This document shows positions 16,122 to 27,418 of a DNA stretch of 64,000 nt, piece after piece. The notes under the pieces were generated by a model. That model saw only the letters and a program-made list of their open reading frames with translations, searched no databases and was not told where the DNA came from. The position numbers and the translations under genes are program-made. This DNA comes from Dimorphilus gyrociliatus (Eukaryota; Annelida; Polychaeta; Dinophilidae): the NCBI GenBank assembly GCA_904063045.1, contig CAJFCJ010000013.1, positions 1,284,156 through 1,348,155 of the forward strand, written 5' to 3'. Every line of letters starts with the position of its first letter. Within the stretch, counting starts at the first letter, position 1.

Positions 16122-19100
16122 TTAATGACTAGGCTCATTAAGCTCTATTTCTCTTACATTGGACGATGAGGATGGCGGTGTTGGGACTTTATGACTTCGT
16201 ATTTCTTCCTCTTCCTTTTCCTAATATAAACGGAAAAAAATTAAATCAATCAAGTTGATTATGTATTATTATTTCATCTCATTTGTCTGCCAACATTACC
16301 ATTTGGAGTATTTCCATTGCTTTTGCAACATTTAGATCTTCTTGCCTAGCAGCTTCTTCAAGTTCAAGAGCTTTGGCAAGACTATAATCTTCTTCTTCCT
16401 GCCTTCTGGTTAAATTTAGCTCCTGTTGAGCCATTTTAACCGCCTTCCTATCGCTTTTTGGAAAGATTAAAAAAATTTATATTCGTATTGTAAACATGCA
16501 TAAAAAATGACTAACTCTTCGCTTATCGTTGGATCTTCATCGATAGCTTTCATGAGATCCTCTCCAGAATTTTTCATCATCATAAGACCAGCTACAGCTT
16601 CGTATTCTTTCTCCTGCCTTTCTAATGAAGTTAAGTCCGATGAGTAATAATTATTTAAACTGGAATCAATTGAATAACGATTAAAACATTTTAATAATTA
16701 TTATCTAAAGGTTTTTTTTATTAAAACCTTATAGATTCCTCCCCGGCAATTGGTTGAAATTGATGATTTAAATAAATACCAGCTCCAGTCACCGAGAGTG
16801 TTTCCCAAACGATATTCTGACGATCAAGATATCCCTGATCAGTGACGAGAGTGATGAGTTTTCCCTGTTTAAAATTTAATAAAATTTTTCAAATGATTTC
16901 AAAATCCCTTTAATAAAAGGGAGTGGTCTTATTAATCCGCAATAACTTATAATTCAGTTGATGTCATGTCGTTTCTCAGAGTAGTTTTCGTTTATATCGT
17001 TTTCAATATTCAATTAGAGTATGGTTTTGGCTACAAATGTGACGCTATAACGGCTAGTTCTTGCACAAAAGATCTCAATAACGTTATGTTATCATTTTCA
17101 AAATTTACAAATCCTAAATTAATTGAAGAGAAATGCAGGTACAATTTATTTATCTTATTATTTAATATTCGTAAGAAAAATACAAAATTTCTTTATATAT
17201 AAACAAAAAGGGGTCAAATAGTGAGAATGCACGAATCTAAAGCTTGTTTAAGATCAAATTTAAAGAATTGCGAAGATAAATCATTCTTGGATCAACTGCA
17301 GAAAGCTGTTAATAACAAGAGTCCACAATGTCTTTCCGTTGACAAATGTGGGAAATATGTGGAAAAAGCTATGGATCTCTATCAATGTTTCGTTTTCTTT
17401 TCGCACAAATCAATTTGTTCTAAATTCGAAGATGCTATTTCCTGCGCTCTTCCTATTATATCATCGTGTCAAATTTTGGGTCCGTTTGCCGCTTCAATAT
17501 CAAAAAAATTTCAAAAAGCCTTAAAGGGAACCTGTCCAAACGCTAAAATACCTTCTGAATTCTCCCTCAGTTCAAAGGTGTTTGAAAGAGAGCTCCTAAC
17601 TTGTAAAGATACCCTTAACCATAATAATAATATAAAAAAATGTCGTACTAAATTCGATGTTACAATGAAAGATGCCTATCAGGAAAGTAACAATTTGGAG
17701 TTTTATTGTATAGCCGCCTACGAGCTTATTGAATGTATGTTTAACGAAGCTATCGATTGTCCAATAATGGATAAATATTTGGAGATATCAACCTACAGTT
17801 ATATGGTTTTAATGAAACCGTTTTGCGGTAATTTTACAAGTAAGCTATCTAAATAAAACTTATTTATTTATATAAATAAATCTGTCCATTTTCCAAGATC
17901 CAACCGAAAATGAATGCAATATTTTAAGCGTTTCCGAAGCCTTAAGAGAAATTTTAAAGGAAAAAAATTCATACGAAGATGATAAACCAAAAGGCGCCAG
18001 AGAGATATTGAAATTATCAAATTTTGAAATATTTGACTTATGCGGGTACAGTACAATAAATAATAATAATATAAAAAGATAGAATAAATCTATCATTTTT
18101 GTTTTCAATTGAAATATATAACGTTTTTATAATAAAATAAAAAACAATTTTAGCCGTCTAACAAACGCCAAAACGAGAGAATTCGGTAGAAATCTAAACT
18201 TGGAAAAATGCCCTATTAGAGTTAAAAAATTGGCGAATTATACTCAGGAATACGTCGATGTAACATTGGGATACTGTCGATCATTAGAAAGTAACAAATT
18301 TTATATGCATATATAAATATATACATATTAATAAAGTGTTACGATTGTTGTTCTATTCGGTTACAGCTTGTTATAATCGAAATAAAGAAATTGATTATTT
18401 AGAGACCTGCATAAATGGTATAGTAGTCAATCAAACAACGGATGGAGATTATTGTAAAGCTGTAGAAATGGTTTTGGATTGTTTAGCCGAGACAAAATGT
18501 CAAGAAGTAGCCAATTTTTATAAATTTATCAATAAAATGGAAATACAATCGGGAATAAGCAAATGCTTCAACGACAGTAAATTACATACAAAGCTCCTCA
18601 TTAGCATATCTGATATAAGCCGTTGGTATTAATTTATATAATTCTTAGTAATATTAATTATAATATAAATTGCTTATTCTGTTATTATTTACTTTTTATT
18701 TAAATAGATTGTAATAGTTACTTGGATGATTTAGCAAATCTTCATTATTGTTCAGAGAAATTTTTTGCATCATCCTTCACAAACGTTACTGAAGCGGATT
18801 ATATATGCCGGTAATTAGTATCTACAAAACGTGTTTGACCTTTTCTGATTATAAATTATCTAAAAATATATTAATCTTCTCCCATCTAGAAACTCTAAGA
18901 AATTTACCGATTGTATTGGTACGACAAATTGTAAATTTATAAAAACCCATATTGATTTCTTTATGCAACGATATAATATGGAAAAAGCTTGTTTACAAAT
19001 AATATCTAAATCAGGTAATCTTATTTTATTATAAATAGTATACATTTTATTAATATTTTCCTCTTTTTTTTTTACTTATCCCCCTTCCTAAAGATAAACC

Positions 19101-19515
19101 CTCCTACAATATCCTACTATTAATAATTGTTCCATTTGTACTATCTCTTCACGTATAAGTTACGATAAGAAAATGAATGTTTTAGTAACTTACCTGCGAT
19201 TTAGTAATAGTCGAAAAATGATTATTTCTAAATAGCACCGCAATTTCCTCTTCCATCATTGTTTCTCTAATTTTACTTAGACCATAATCAGTGATTTGAG
19301 CCGAATTGTCTAGCATCCATTGATTAGTAGCAATTCCTATTTTAAATAATTTGCACAATCAATAAATAAGATAAAAAATAAAAAAAGTCACATATATTCA
19401 TACTTGATTCAATATTTTCGCCATTATCTTCCTCTCTCATCATTTTTTCGCATATTTCTTCATATCTAGTGAGGTAATTAATATTCAAAAGGTAGCATCA
19501 TTTTACTATTATATC

Positions 19516-19556
<41 letters not shown>

Positions 19557-20475
19557 AAATGTATTACGATAGAGTTCCAATGTAATTTTGAACTAATGGG
19601 TTTGTTGGAGGCACAATCCATCCGTGATAAATATGAATGCCAAACACTTTAAATGGAGCTAATTCAGAACAGTCAAGGAAATCTTTTACCCTGTATATAG
19701 AACAAAGCATAAAAACAAACAAAAAAAGGTTGTTAGTGATGAACTCTAAATTACCCGAGAAATTGTGGAGAAACATTAACTCCTTTCTCTAACTTGGATA
19801 AATTACTCAAGCATTCTGCAATTTTTTGAGGTGGAAATGTCTTTCCCATGTCGTCCTAATGAATGTATTTCTTTAGTATAATTTTTCCAATTGTAATATT
19901 AATAATTAATGTTTTTATAATTACGGCATATTCTGATGTAACAGCAGTAGCTAGAAGCTCAATTATATAGGACGATGTAATTAAGTCTTCCTTAGAGTCA
20001 AGAGTTAGGAAACCTATTTTTAAAGTAAAGATAAGAAAAAAAGAAGAAATGGATCAACTTTCAACTATAGAGAAATGTAACCTTTCAAAATGCAACAGTT
20101 CATGAGTGATATTAGTGGACAAGGCCCATTTTCATTTTGTGTAACAATTTTCAGCGGTCCTTTACCAAAAGTGTTTGATATAGACTTCAGGTAGTAGGTT
20201 GCTGGCTTATCATCTGGAAGTATTTCTCATGACTAAGTTATATTTACTTTCAAGTTAGACAGATACGTTATATAAGATAAAACGCCACAGTTTCCAAGAA
20301 AACTAAAATTAGTTTTAATATAAATCGATACATTATATGTAGTTGATATTTTAAAACGTTGTAGATATATTTATTTTATTTCGCAATATGAAATATCAGC
20401 AACGAAAAGAAAGGTCTACACGAAAATACGATTATTATGTAAAATTTGTATTTATTTACCTGCTAGCTTTGCCAT
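16122..20475 (-). CDS. MINDY-1/2 (FAM63) deubiquitinase
   Basis: Lys48-selective deubiquitinase of the MINDY family. Eleven exons (20460-20475, 20082-20213, 19925-20013, 19755-19855, 19568-19690, 19404-19465, 19194-19336, 16728-16864, 16516-16659, 16300-16453, 16122-16220) close in phase to 399 aa. The catalytic Cys-37 lies in QNENGPCPLISLMN and the catalytic His (about 214) in FRNNHFSTITK, both family hallmarks; IYHGWIVPP and LVTDQGYL are also conserved. The C-terminal third contains two acidic helices of the ubiquitin-binding MIU kind, one around RQEKEYEAVAGLMMM and one around EEEDYSLAKALELEEAAR, as in MINDY-1/2. The first coding exon is 16 nt (MAKLA). Intron 7 (16865-19193) is 2.3 kb, far longer than the rest, because it contains a whole gene on the other strand. 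No C-terminal CaaX is present. Confidence 0.92.
16966..19158 (+). CDS. Nested secreted cysteine-rich protein with hydrophobic tail
   Basis: Unrecognised protein encoded wholly inside a MINDY intron, opposite strand. Eight exons (16966-17138, 17211-17839, 17898-18045, 18154-18290, 18367-18576, 18708-18810, 18890-19014, 19094-19158) keep frame for 529 aa; exon 5 could instead end at 18621, adding 15 residues. It has a signal peptide (MSFLRVVFVYIVFNIQ...) and then roughly thirty Cys in recurring units: a C...L..C pair, a yC.a.E.i.CM....C helix pair (EFYCIAAYELIECMFNEAIDC; DYCKAVEMVLDCLAETKC) and a final FC or CF. Several N-glycosylation sequons (NFT, NQT, NVT) occur. The last exon encodes DKPSYN followed by a short hydrophobic stretch ending SLHV, compatible with a GPI signal or membrane anchor. 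An extracellular, surface-attached protein built of helical Cys repeats is inferred; function unknown. Confidence 0.72.
19521..19554 (+). repeat. (AT)n microsatellite in MINDY intron
   Basis: Thirty-four bases of AT dinucleotide repeat in the intron between MINDY coding exons 19404-19465 and 19568-19690, just before the donor of the latter on the minus strand. Confidence 0.9.
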
Positions 20476-21642
20476 TACTGATTGATTAGCTCTGCAACGA
20501 ATTTTAAAATTACTCTTGTAACAGATGCTCTTCGTATGCCTGAGAAAATGTAACGATTACAGTTTAAATTCATATATTTCTACTCTTTCGATTCGCTTTA
20601 TACTATCTCAGCCGGAAACGAATCTCGTTGTGACAAACAACGGCGCTGGCTCTCAGTCTAGACTTTATTTTGTTTGCGAGCAGCATCATTATTTAACATG
20701 CGCAAGATTTCTCTATTACTATAGACTACCCATTAAAAAATTACTCACTTTTTCTGTATAATCATCAGTAAAAATATAGGTCATTAAATAATAAAAGTAA
20801 CATATAAAATAATTGGATGATATTCAATCTGCTTTAGCCTAGAAAGTAGCCTGTATAAATAAAATAGTAAACTCTATCGCAACTAGACGTCTACGTATCA
20901 AAAAGGAAGGAAAGGACAATGCACAAGCGAACAATTCTCTTATTTCTTTAGTGTTTATTATACGAGATAATGACTTTTTTCTTTGTGTCTTTTGAAGAAT
21001 TGTAATTTTCTCCACAGATTAACAGTTATCAACTATCAGAGTAAAACAAATTACATATAAGTATCCTCTCTTTTAAACCTTAACTAACTTCTTTTTTAAC
21101 CTCCTTTTAGGACAGACGTCTAGATTCTCTCTTTTAAAGTAAATTTTTAACATTCTGCACATTTTTCCGTCCAGAAAAACAATACTTTTAAAGGCTGAAA
21201 TAACGTAAAAACGGTTAATATTATGAAGGGGAAAAAAGAATTTTTCGTCAATGTTTTATCGTAGAAAAACGAAAGAAAATAGCATTTTATGTTGTTGAAA
21301 GAAGCATATTTATTAAAATTATTAGATGTTCTATAAATACATTAATCAACTTAAAAGAATTGTTCGAAATTACCAGTAATTTACCACCAAGTGTGTTTTA
21401 ATTATATTTCTGTCCAACTTTGTAATAAAACATAATCTTTATGACTATCATTTATTTTTTAAGAATAACAACTTTTTAAAGTGGTATTTGAATTAAGCGC
21501 GGTTCTTTTATTTTTTCGGTAGTATACCTGGTAGTACTCTAAAATTTTACTAATATATTTAGAATATTCACTTCACGTGTTTTTCAACGCAAGCTCTATT
21601 ATTTCTTTATATTAATTTTAAAACGACAAGCAACATCATAAA
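20476..21642. other. Divergent intergenic region, MINDY / C1QBP
   Basis: Promoter region shared by two divergent genes. A CACGTG E-box lies at 21574-21579, 64 bp before the C1QBP start. A 78-codon plus frame at 20525-20761 was not accepted: no motif, no splice partner, and it overlaps the MINDY 5' leader. Confidence 0.5.
21574..21579 (+). promoter_or_regulatory. CACGTG E-box upstream of C1QBP
   Basis: Palindromic CACGTG, 64 bp upstream of the C1QBP start codon. Two other genes here have the same hexamer 28-45 bp before their start. A bHLH-type factor is a possible reader. Confidence 0.4.
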
Positions 21643-22723
21643 ATGGCTCTAAATACTTGGAGATTTGCTTTGGGATGTGGTATGCGTGCTTTGGGCAACA
21701 GTGGCATTAAAACAGTTCCAAAAGTTAGAAACTTCAGCCTATCCGCATGGGCTTTCGCAGACAGTTTTACTGCAAGGTCATCATGGAATTTCATCACGAA
21801 GAGAACACCGATCCTTAGTTCAAAATTCGGCCATAGTCGCGGTATTCAAACTGATGGTGAATCATTTAATAGAATATAGAATTGTCTTAATTCATCAAAA
21901 AATATTTTCAATATCGTTCAGGTGATAGAGCCTTCATCGATGTTTTACAGTCCGAAATTGAGCTTGAAAAGAAACAAGGAAATATTCCACTAAAATTCAA
22001 TGAAGAAGGATTCAAAGTGGAGTTTGACGACGCTTTGGTAACTCTGACAAAGAATGAAAATGGAGAAAAGTAAATGTCATTAGTATTTCTCTTTGAGTTG
22101 AGCTAAAATTGAATATCATTACAGAATCGTCGTCAAATTTTCTATCAATAATTCTACAGTTGAAGATGATTCCGGTAATATTAAATCTCGATACTAACAA
22201 CCATTTTCAAGTAACTCTAATTATTTTTTTATTATTTTTAGATGCAAATGCCAGCGAAAAGGCTGACGATTCCTTGGCAGATAATTTGGTCTCTAAGCCA
22301 GCTTTTGTCGTCAGTATAACAAAAAGTAATGGGTATACAATCTCGCTAAGGTGCGTATTCCCACAATATGATGTGCCAGCGGATTATGCTGAACAATCTA
22401 ATGAGGAAGGTATATGAGAAATGAGTTTTTTTCAACAATACTAAAATGATTGTATTCATTATTGCACTTTTTTTGAAATAGATATAATTGAAATTAGCGA
22501 GGTGACGGTGCTGAAGAATGATGTCGAATGGGAGGAGAATGCTTTCGTTGTTGAAGGAGCAGCATTGGATGGAGTTGTCTACGATTACCTTCTTGGAGTG
22601 CTAAATGACAGAGGAATCGATCTTTCATTCGCTGAAAATCTCATCGAGTTCAGTACGAATTATGAACACAAGAAATATATTGAATTCCTTGAGAATTTAC
22701 AACATTTTGCCAAATCTAAATAA
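21643..22723 (+). CDS. C1QBP: C1QBP / p32, mitochondrial matrix protein (MAM33 family)
   Basis: Homologue of C1QBP/p32/gC1qR, a doughnut-shaped trimeric acidic protein of the mitochondrial matrix needed for mitochondrial translation. Five exons (21643-21856, 21922-22069, 22125-22174, 22242-22409, 22482-22723) give 273 aa. The N-terminal 70 residues are basic and Ser/Phe-rich, fitting a mitochondrial presequence. GDRAFIDVLQSEIELEKK aligns with the conserved first helix; VVKFSINNST and the acidic loop follow; the C-terminal two helices (VYDYLLGVLNDRGIDLSFAE and YIEFLENLQHFAKSK) are diagnostic. Length and exon-phase agreement are good. An AATAAA signal occurs about 50 bp after the stop. Confidence 0.93.
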
Positions 22724-22884
22724 ATTTTACATTTGAAAAATGGAAAATCAACTTTGTAATAAGATAGTTGCAAATAAAGACTGAACTCAACAAATTGCGG
22801 TATTTTTAAAACGGCTTTCTATGTAATTTTAGTGTTTCGCAAATTGTTATCGCATAGATGGAGCTAACGAAAGAGAACTAAATA

Positions 22885-22895
22885 AGATGGCGCTA
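22885..22895 (+). promoter_or_regulatory. AGATGGCGCTA motif upstream of RNFT-like gene
   Basis: Exact AGATGGCGCTA, 91 bp upstream of the RNFT-like start codon, with a one-mismatch copy (AGATGGAGCTA) at 22856-22866. Confidence 0.5.
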
Positions 22896-22986
22896 GCATA
22901 GTAGAATAGTTGGAAAATAACTAGCAGACGAAATTTTTTCGAAAGAGGATTTGTATTAAGCTTTAAGAAAATTAAGAGAACTAAAC

Positions 22987-24401
22987 ATGTCAACATCGAG
23001 TAATCATTCCATGGTCAGTTAGACGAAATATATAAGAAAACCTAAGATAATCTAGAATATTTTTTATTAGCCAGAGGAAATAAGTATTTCTTTCATGAAT
23101 GAATCAACGAAAAATTGTAATCTTCCCTTTGATTTGCATACTCCAAAAGACAAAACGGACCAAAATTCTCAAGCAGAATCATACAAATCATTATGGCAAA
23201 AAATTTCAAAGATGCATACTTTTTTACCAATTGTCCTCCTCCTACTCATTTTTTGTTTGTTAATCGGAAAACGCAATGATATCTCTTTTTCTCTCTTTAC
23301 TATTAAATTAATCAATCTTTTTGACATTTCAAGAATATATATTAATGATAAAGATAAAGTGTATCCGATGAACATACATAAACAGCCTTAAAATTATTAA
23401 GTGAATACTTTAGTTGGGTAATAGTTTTACTTTGCGTATTTTTGACGCAAACTGAATGTCAAAGAACAATTGTTGCTCATTGTATGACAAGCAGGAGACA
23501 GAAGATATTAAAAGAATCTTTAGAATGTTTATTTTATTTACTTCTACAAATATTTTACCTTGCAGCTGTTATGATTCTTTTCATATTTGTATTGAAAAAT
23601 GAGGGGTATCATAAATGCTTTATATTTCAATTGGATTCTCAGCCGAACGATTTGGCCAAAGTATTTTGGACAGTAATACTGCTGGATTGTACATTAAAAT
23701 TTGGATCTATTTTATTTAAAACCATTACGATCTCAATGCCCGATAAGTTATGGCCGATGAGAAATCGAATAGTTATACTAAAATTTGCTACTGATCTGTT
23801 TTATTTATATCGCTCTGCTGTTCCTTTCCGAGTATGGATGAGTTTTTTCTTTAAATCAGGAACGGGAATTGATTATTTTTTATTAAATATCTATTGTATT
23901 ATCAAGGTAATTTATATTTATACTTCCTATATACAGAATAGCTCTTAAATTTTTCGACAGGCATTCGATATTCTAACAACCATTGGAATAGTATTTAAAG
24001 ACATGAAGTTACTATTTAAAGGATTGGTACGTCATTAATTTGTATTAATCTATAAAATAATTGACATTTTATAAGTTTTCTTCTTCTTTTATAGGGAATA
24101 TTTCCGATTGATAACCCGACAACAAGCAATATTGACTGTCCAATGTGCCTTAGACCTTGTCCACAACGTCCAGTTATACTACCATGTGACGTACGTCAAA
24201 CTTAATCTTATTACATTTACTATTGCTTTCTTCTTTATTAAATTTTTTTTCTATTAATATTCCTTTCTTTAGCATTCATTCTGTCAAAGTTGCCTTGTTA
24301 TTTGGTTCGATAGCGAGCGAAACTGTCCAGTGTGTTCCAAGAAATGTATTTCGAATCCACTCAATATGATAGATTATTCTGATGGCATCATCTGTATATG
24401 A
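22987..24401 (+). CDS. RNFT-type transmembrane RING E3 ubiquitin ligase
   Basis: Multi-pass ER-type membrane protein with a C-terminal RING finger, closest to RNFT1/RNFT2. Six exons (22987-23013, 23071-23254, 23386-23906, 23961-24026, 24095-24190, 24273-24401) give 340 aa. After a short hydrophilic N-terminus come hydrophobic segments (FLPIVLLLLIF; FSWVIVLLCVFLT; YLLLQIFYLAAVMILFIFVL; others). The RING is CPMC...C, then DHSFCQSCLVIWFDSERNCPVC, a C3HC4 pattern split by an intron after the third zinc ligand region. The LKLLSEYFSW segment and the LVPIQLW-like AVPFRVWM segment match RNFT. The donor of exon 2 (GTTTGT at 23255) was chosen because only it gives phase continuity; this is the weakest junction. 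RNFT1 works in ER-associated degradation; the same role is inferred. Confidence 0.85.
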
Positions 24402-24516
24402 ATATTTTTAATAATACATTAAAACTTTTAATTATAAGCAATAAAACATATTTTTAAAGTAATAAACACATTTTTTAAACACCGCCAAAAGTTTTCGAAA
24501 AATTGTCTGCTCGAAA

Positions 24517-24522
24517 CACGTG
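24517..24522 (+). promoter_or_regulatory. CACGTG E-box upstream of VKORC1
   Basis: CACGTG 28 bp before the VKORC1 start codon. The whole gap to the upstream gene is only about 150 bp, so this lies in the core promoter or 5' leader. Confidence 0.4.
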
Positions 24523-24549
24523 AAAACGGGTACAAACTAGGGAAGAAAA

Positions 24550-26250
24550 ATGCAGTCGTGGCCGTCTACCTTTCAAAGAATTTTATTCTTCTTTTTTTGT
24601 ACACTAGGAATTGTGGCATCAGTATACGCATTTTATGTAGAACATGCAAAGTCTCTTAATCCCAGTTATGAAGCAACCTGCGACATCAATCAAAGCATCA
24701 GCTGTTCAAAAGTATTTTTATCTAGGTAAGAAAAGCCTCTATTATCGCCCTCTCCGGCGATCCTTACAAAGAGGTGTTTTTTAAATGTAATTTTCTTTGA
24801 TAGATGGCTCTTGTTTTATTTAATTTATCAGGGGTTAAATTAAGTACAATAAGGATTATTAATCTCGCTAATTCCGGTTTGAGATCTTATTAGATAAATG
24901 ATATTGAAACTAGGAACATTCCAAAGTCAGTCGTTATCTAAGGAACATCTCTGATTAGATTATACTTTGAAATTTCAGATTACTTATAATACACCCTCAT
25001 TGTTATTTAATTAATTTACTTCTTCAGAAAATCTTTTTTGGGAAGCTAAGATAGCTATCTATTTGAAAGTAATAAAAGATATTTATTTGTTTACAAAAGA
25101 AAATATTTACTAAAGCTTCGTGAAGACTACACACGCATATGATAAAAATAGAAGGATAAAAATGATCATAAATAAGGAAAATACTTAAATATTTATAATT
25201 CTTTAGGATGAATTAATTCTGTATTAACATTTTACTTAAGCTATTAATATTACTACATATTGTTATGTCACATCGTAAAATTTTGTGCAGATCTTGAAAA
25301 AAAAACCTTTCCATTAGTTCTATTTTTATCCTCTTAGATATCAAAAAATGATAGAGTTTGCGGCTGAAAATATGTCGCAAATATATATATTCCAAAGGAT
25401 AAAGTTTCTTTCTGCCGATGAAGCATCAAAACAATCAAATTAAATATTGTTGTATTATGCGGCGTATACTATTTTCTTTTCACTGCTTTATAGGTATAAT
25501 ATACTGTACAAATTTATATATATATATATAACATTGTATATACATACTGTATATATTCTGTATATTTTCTACTCATGAAGAATCGGAATAATCTGACTTT
25601 ATACTAGCACTTGAAGTACTTCAAGACAAAATTGATCTCGGAAAAAATACTTTCATCATTTTTAGAATTATTCGAAAGAACTATATCGATGGAATATAAT
25701 TATTATGTTTTCTCCTTTATTGTTTGTTTTACTCTTTACTCTTATCGTCAACTCTTCATTTACTATTTTCATTGAGAAAATTTAAAAATTTTTTAAATAT
25801 ATATCATGTCGTTTCAGATACGGGCGAGGTTTTGGATTACTACAATTTTTTATTGGCGATGATCACGCACTAAACCAACCAAATAGTGTTTTTGGATTAT
25901 TTTTCTATATTTTCCAATTAATAGCAGGTATTCTATTATTTAAATATACTGTATATTGTACATACTTAATTGTCTAAGCTATAATCGTTATTTCTTCAAT
26001 TTATAATTTTTTTTTAGGTATTCTTCCCTATAAATTAGGTGTTGTTTTTCAAGTCTCAAGTTCAGTATTGGCAAACATAGGAACTATATGGCTTGCTTAT
26101 ATATTAGCATATGTTCTTAAAGATATATGCGTTGTTTGCTTTACAATATATGTTGTAAACTTTTCTATTCTTTTGTTAACCTATTCAAGATGGAGGAATT
26201 TCGGAGAAAGGACAATGAAAAAAGCTAAAAAAAGAGTGAAAAAAGATTAA
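24550..26250 (+). CDS. VKORC1: Vitamin K epoxide reductase (VKORC1 family)
   Basis: ER membrane oxidoreductase that regenerates reduced vitamin K for gamma-carboxylation. Three exons (24550-24725, 25818-25927, 26018-26250) encode 172 aa with four membrane segments. Conserved: Cys-44 and Cys-52 of the relay loop ([13 protein letters not shown]), RGFGL, the LNQPNSVFG loop carrying the substrate-contact Asn, and the catalytic CVVC (Cys-133/Cys-136) in TM4. Basic C-terminus KKRVKKD fits an ER membrane protein. Differences: Tyr-60 replaces the nearly invariant Trp before GRGFGL, and the TYA anticoagulant-binding motif reads IYV; the Val resembles the VKORC1L1 paralogue. Intron 1 is 1.09 kb, unusually large here, and holds no supported gene. 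Confidence 0.94.
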
Positions 26251-26503
26251 GAGGTTGTTATTACAAACTTGAACATTTTAACAGAAACGGCTTTTAATAA
26301 ATATTTATTGATTGTTAATGTCACGTTTATTATGAATGTGTATGTATTTGATATCTATATCTATATATATATACAGCATATATATTTGTATATATATATG
26401 TATATTTATATCCATACAAGTTTGATTAATTAAACAATATCAATGATTGTTGATTTATGAACAATTTATTGAAAATGCATAATTTTTAGTTTTTTTTATC
26501 AAT

Positions 26504-26713
26504 TCAAATTATAAATGAAGCTTGTGTTAGATTTATTATAAGTTTTGTTGAGAGTTTTTTCAAGTTTATTGCGTAATGAAAGGAGATAAAAAAGACCTTT
26601 GAGCCTTTTGACGCCTTAGGCGTTTGAGCAGCGATGATACTCTTTACTAGAAATCTCATATTCTCGAGACACTCTTTAAATTTAGTCCCTTTCAACATTA
26701 TAATACCCATCAA
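26504..26713 (-). CDS. Possible small protein, unrecognised
   Basis: A 69-codon frame on the minus strand with reasonable composition in its first half (MLKGTKFKECLENMRFL, then VKSIIAAQTPKASKGSK) and AT-driven composition afterwards. A perfect TGACGTCA palindrome lies 10 bp upstream of its first ATG. A GTCTTT site after SKGSK could be a donor to an unseen exon. No family is recognised, and it may be chance. Confidence 0.2.
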   Translation of the reverse strand: MMGIIMLKGTKFKECLENMRFLVKSIIAAQTPKASKGSKVFFISFHYAINLKKLSTKLIINLTQASFII

Positions 26714-27340
26714 TCTTGTTCATGACGTCACCACCCTAAATTGCAAAGTAACAAATTTTCTTTATGGTTACTATAGTTTTTAAGAAAACAAAAAATAATT
26801 ATCTTATTATTTTACATAAGAAATTCTTAGGAACGTTAAGGAAAAGAAGAAATCACTTAATCTTATAAAGTTGACAAAGTAAACAAAGAATAGGTTTAAA
26901 CTGTAAATTATAACGTATATTCGATAGTTTAAGCTATTCTATATAGTTTAAACATCTATATTGAATTTATTGATATTACTATACTTGTCCTTAATCAAAG
27001 TATAAATAAGATTTTGAGTACATTAACTGCTTTTAATACGATTTTTCTAGGAAGCATATTAGAATAAATGCCTATTCGACAAAAGAATTTAAACAAATCA
27101 CTTCAATTGTTCATTTGACTACTTTGAAAACGTCATATATGAAAATTAATATAGTTTATATACTATATTTCTGCTATTATTTATTTCAAGTGTGGGGAAA
27201 ATATGAGAAGGAAACAGAAGAAAAAAAGTGAAGAGCGAGAGAGAAAGAGAGATCTTTATGATTTTTTTTTTAAAGTTAATTATATAGTAATGCTATTACT
27301 TATGGAAACAGGAGGGGGAGAAGTTGTGAATATATATAGA

Positions 27341-27348
27341 TGACGTCA
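27341..27348 (+). promoter_or_regulatory. Palindromic CRE (TGACGTCA) upstream of GPCR gene
   Basis: Perfect full cAMP-response element 14 bp upstream of a TATA-like box and 71 bp from the GPCR start codon. This is the layout of a CREB/ATF-responsive core promoter, inferred from position only. Confidence 0.55.
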
Positions 27349-27361
27349 CTAGGCGGTAGGG

Positions 27362-27367
27362 TATAAG
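27362..27367 (+). promoter_or_regulatory. TATA-like box for GPCR gene
   Basis: TATAAG within GGGTATAAGACG, 52 bp before the start codon. Start of transcription would fall near 27390, leaving a leader of about 30 nt. Confidence 0.45.
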
Positions 27368-27418
27368 ACGTGCAGAAGTCGATAGTTAGTCGGCTTCTTC
27401 TGACGGTACTTTTCCCTG

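Larger units (their letters stand above)
26251..27418. other. Intergenic region, VKORC1 to GPCR
   Basis: AT-rich flank with two perfect TGACGTCA palindromes (26723-26730 and 27341-27348). A 69-codon minus frame (26504-26713) is listed separately with low confidence. A purine-rich GAGAGAAAGAGAG tract lies near 27235-27250. Confidence 0.5.

Noticed and set aside
20525-20761. 78-codon plus-strand frame in the MINDY/C1QBP gap
   Set aside because: No domain, no splice-compatible neighbour, mixed composition; most likely chance in the MINDY 5' leader.
24726-25817. Large VKORC1 intron 1 as a possible nested gene site
   Set aside because: Only a 60-codon AT-biased minus frame (25213-25395) is present, without motif or promoter.
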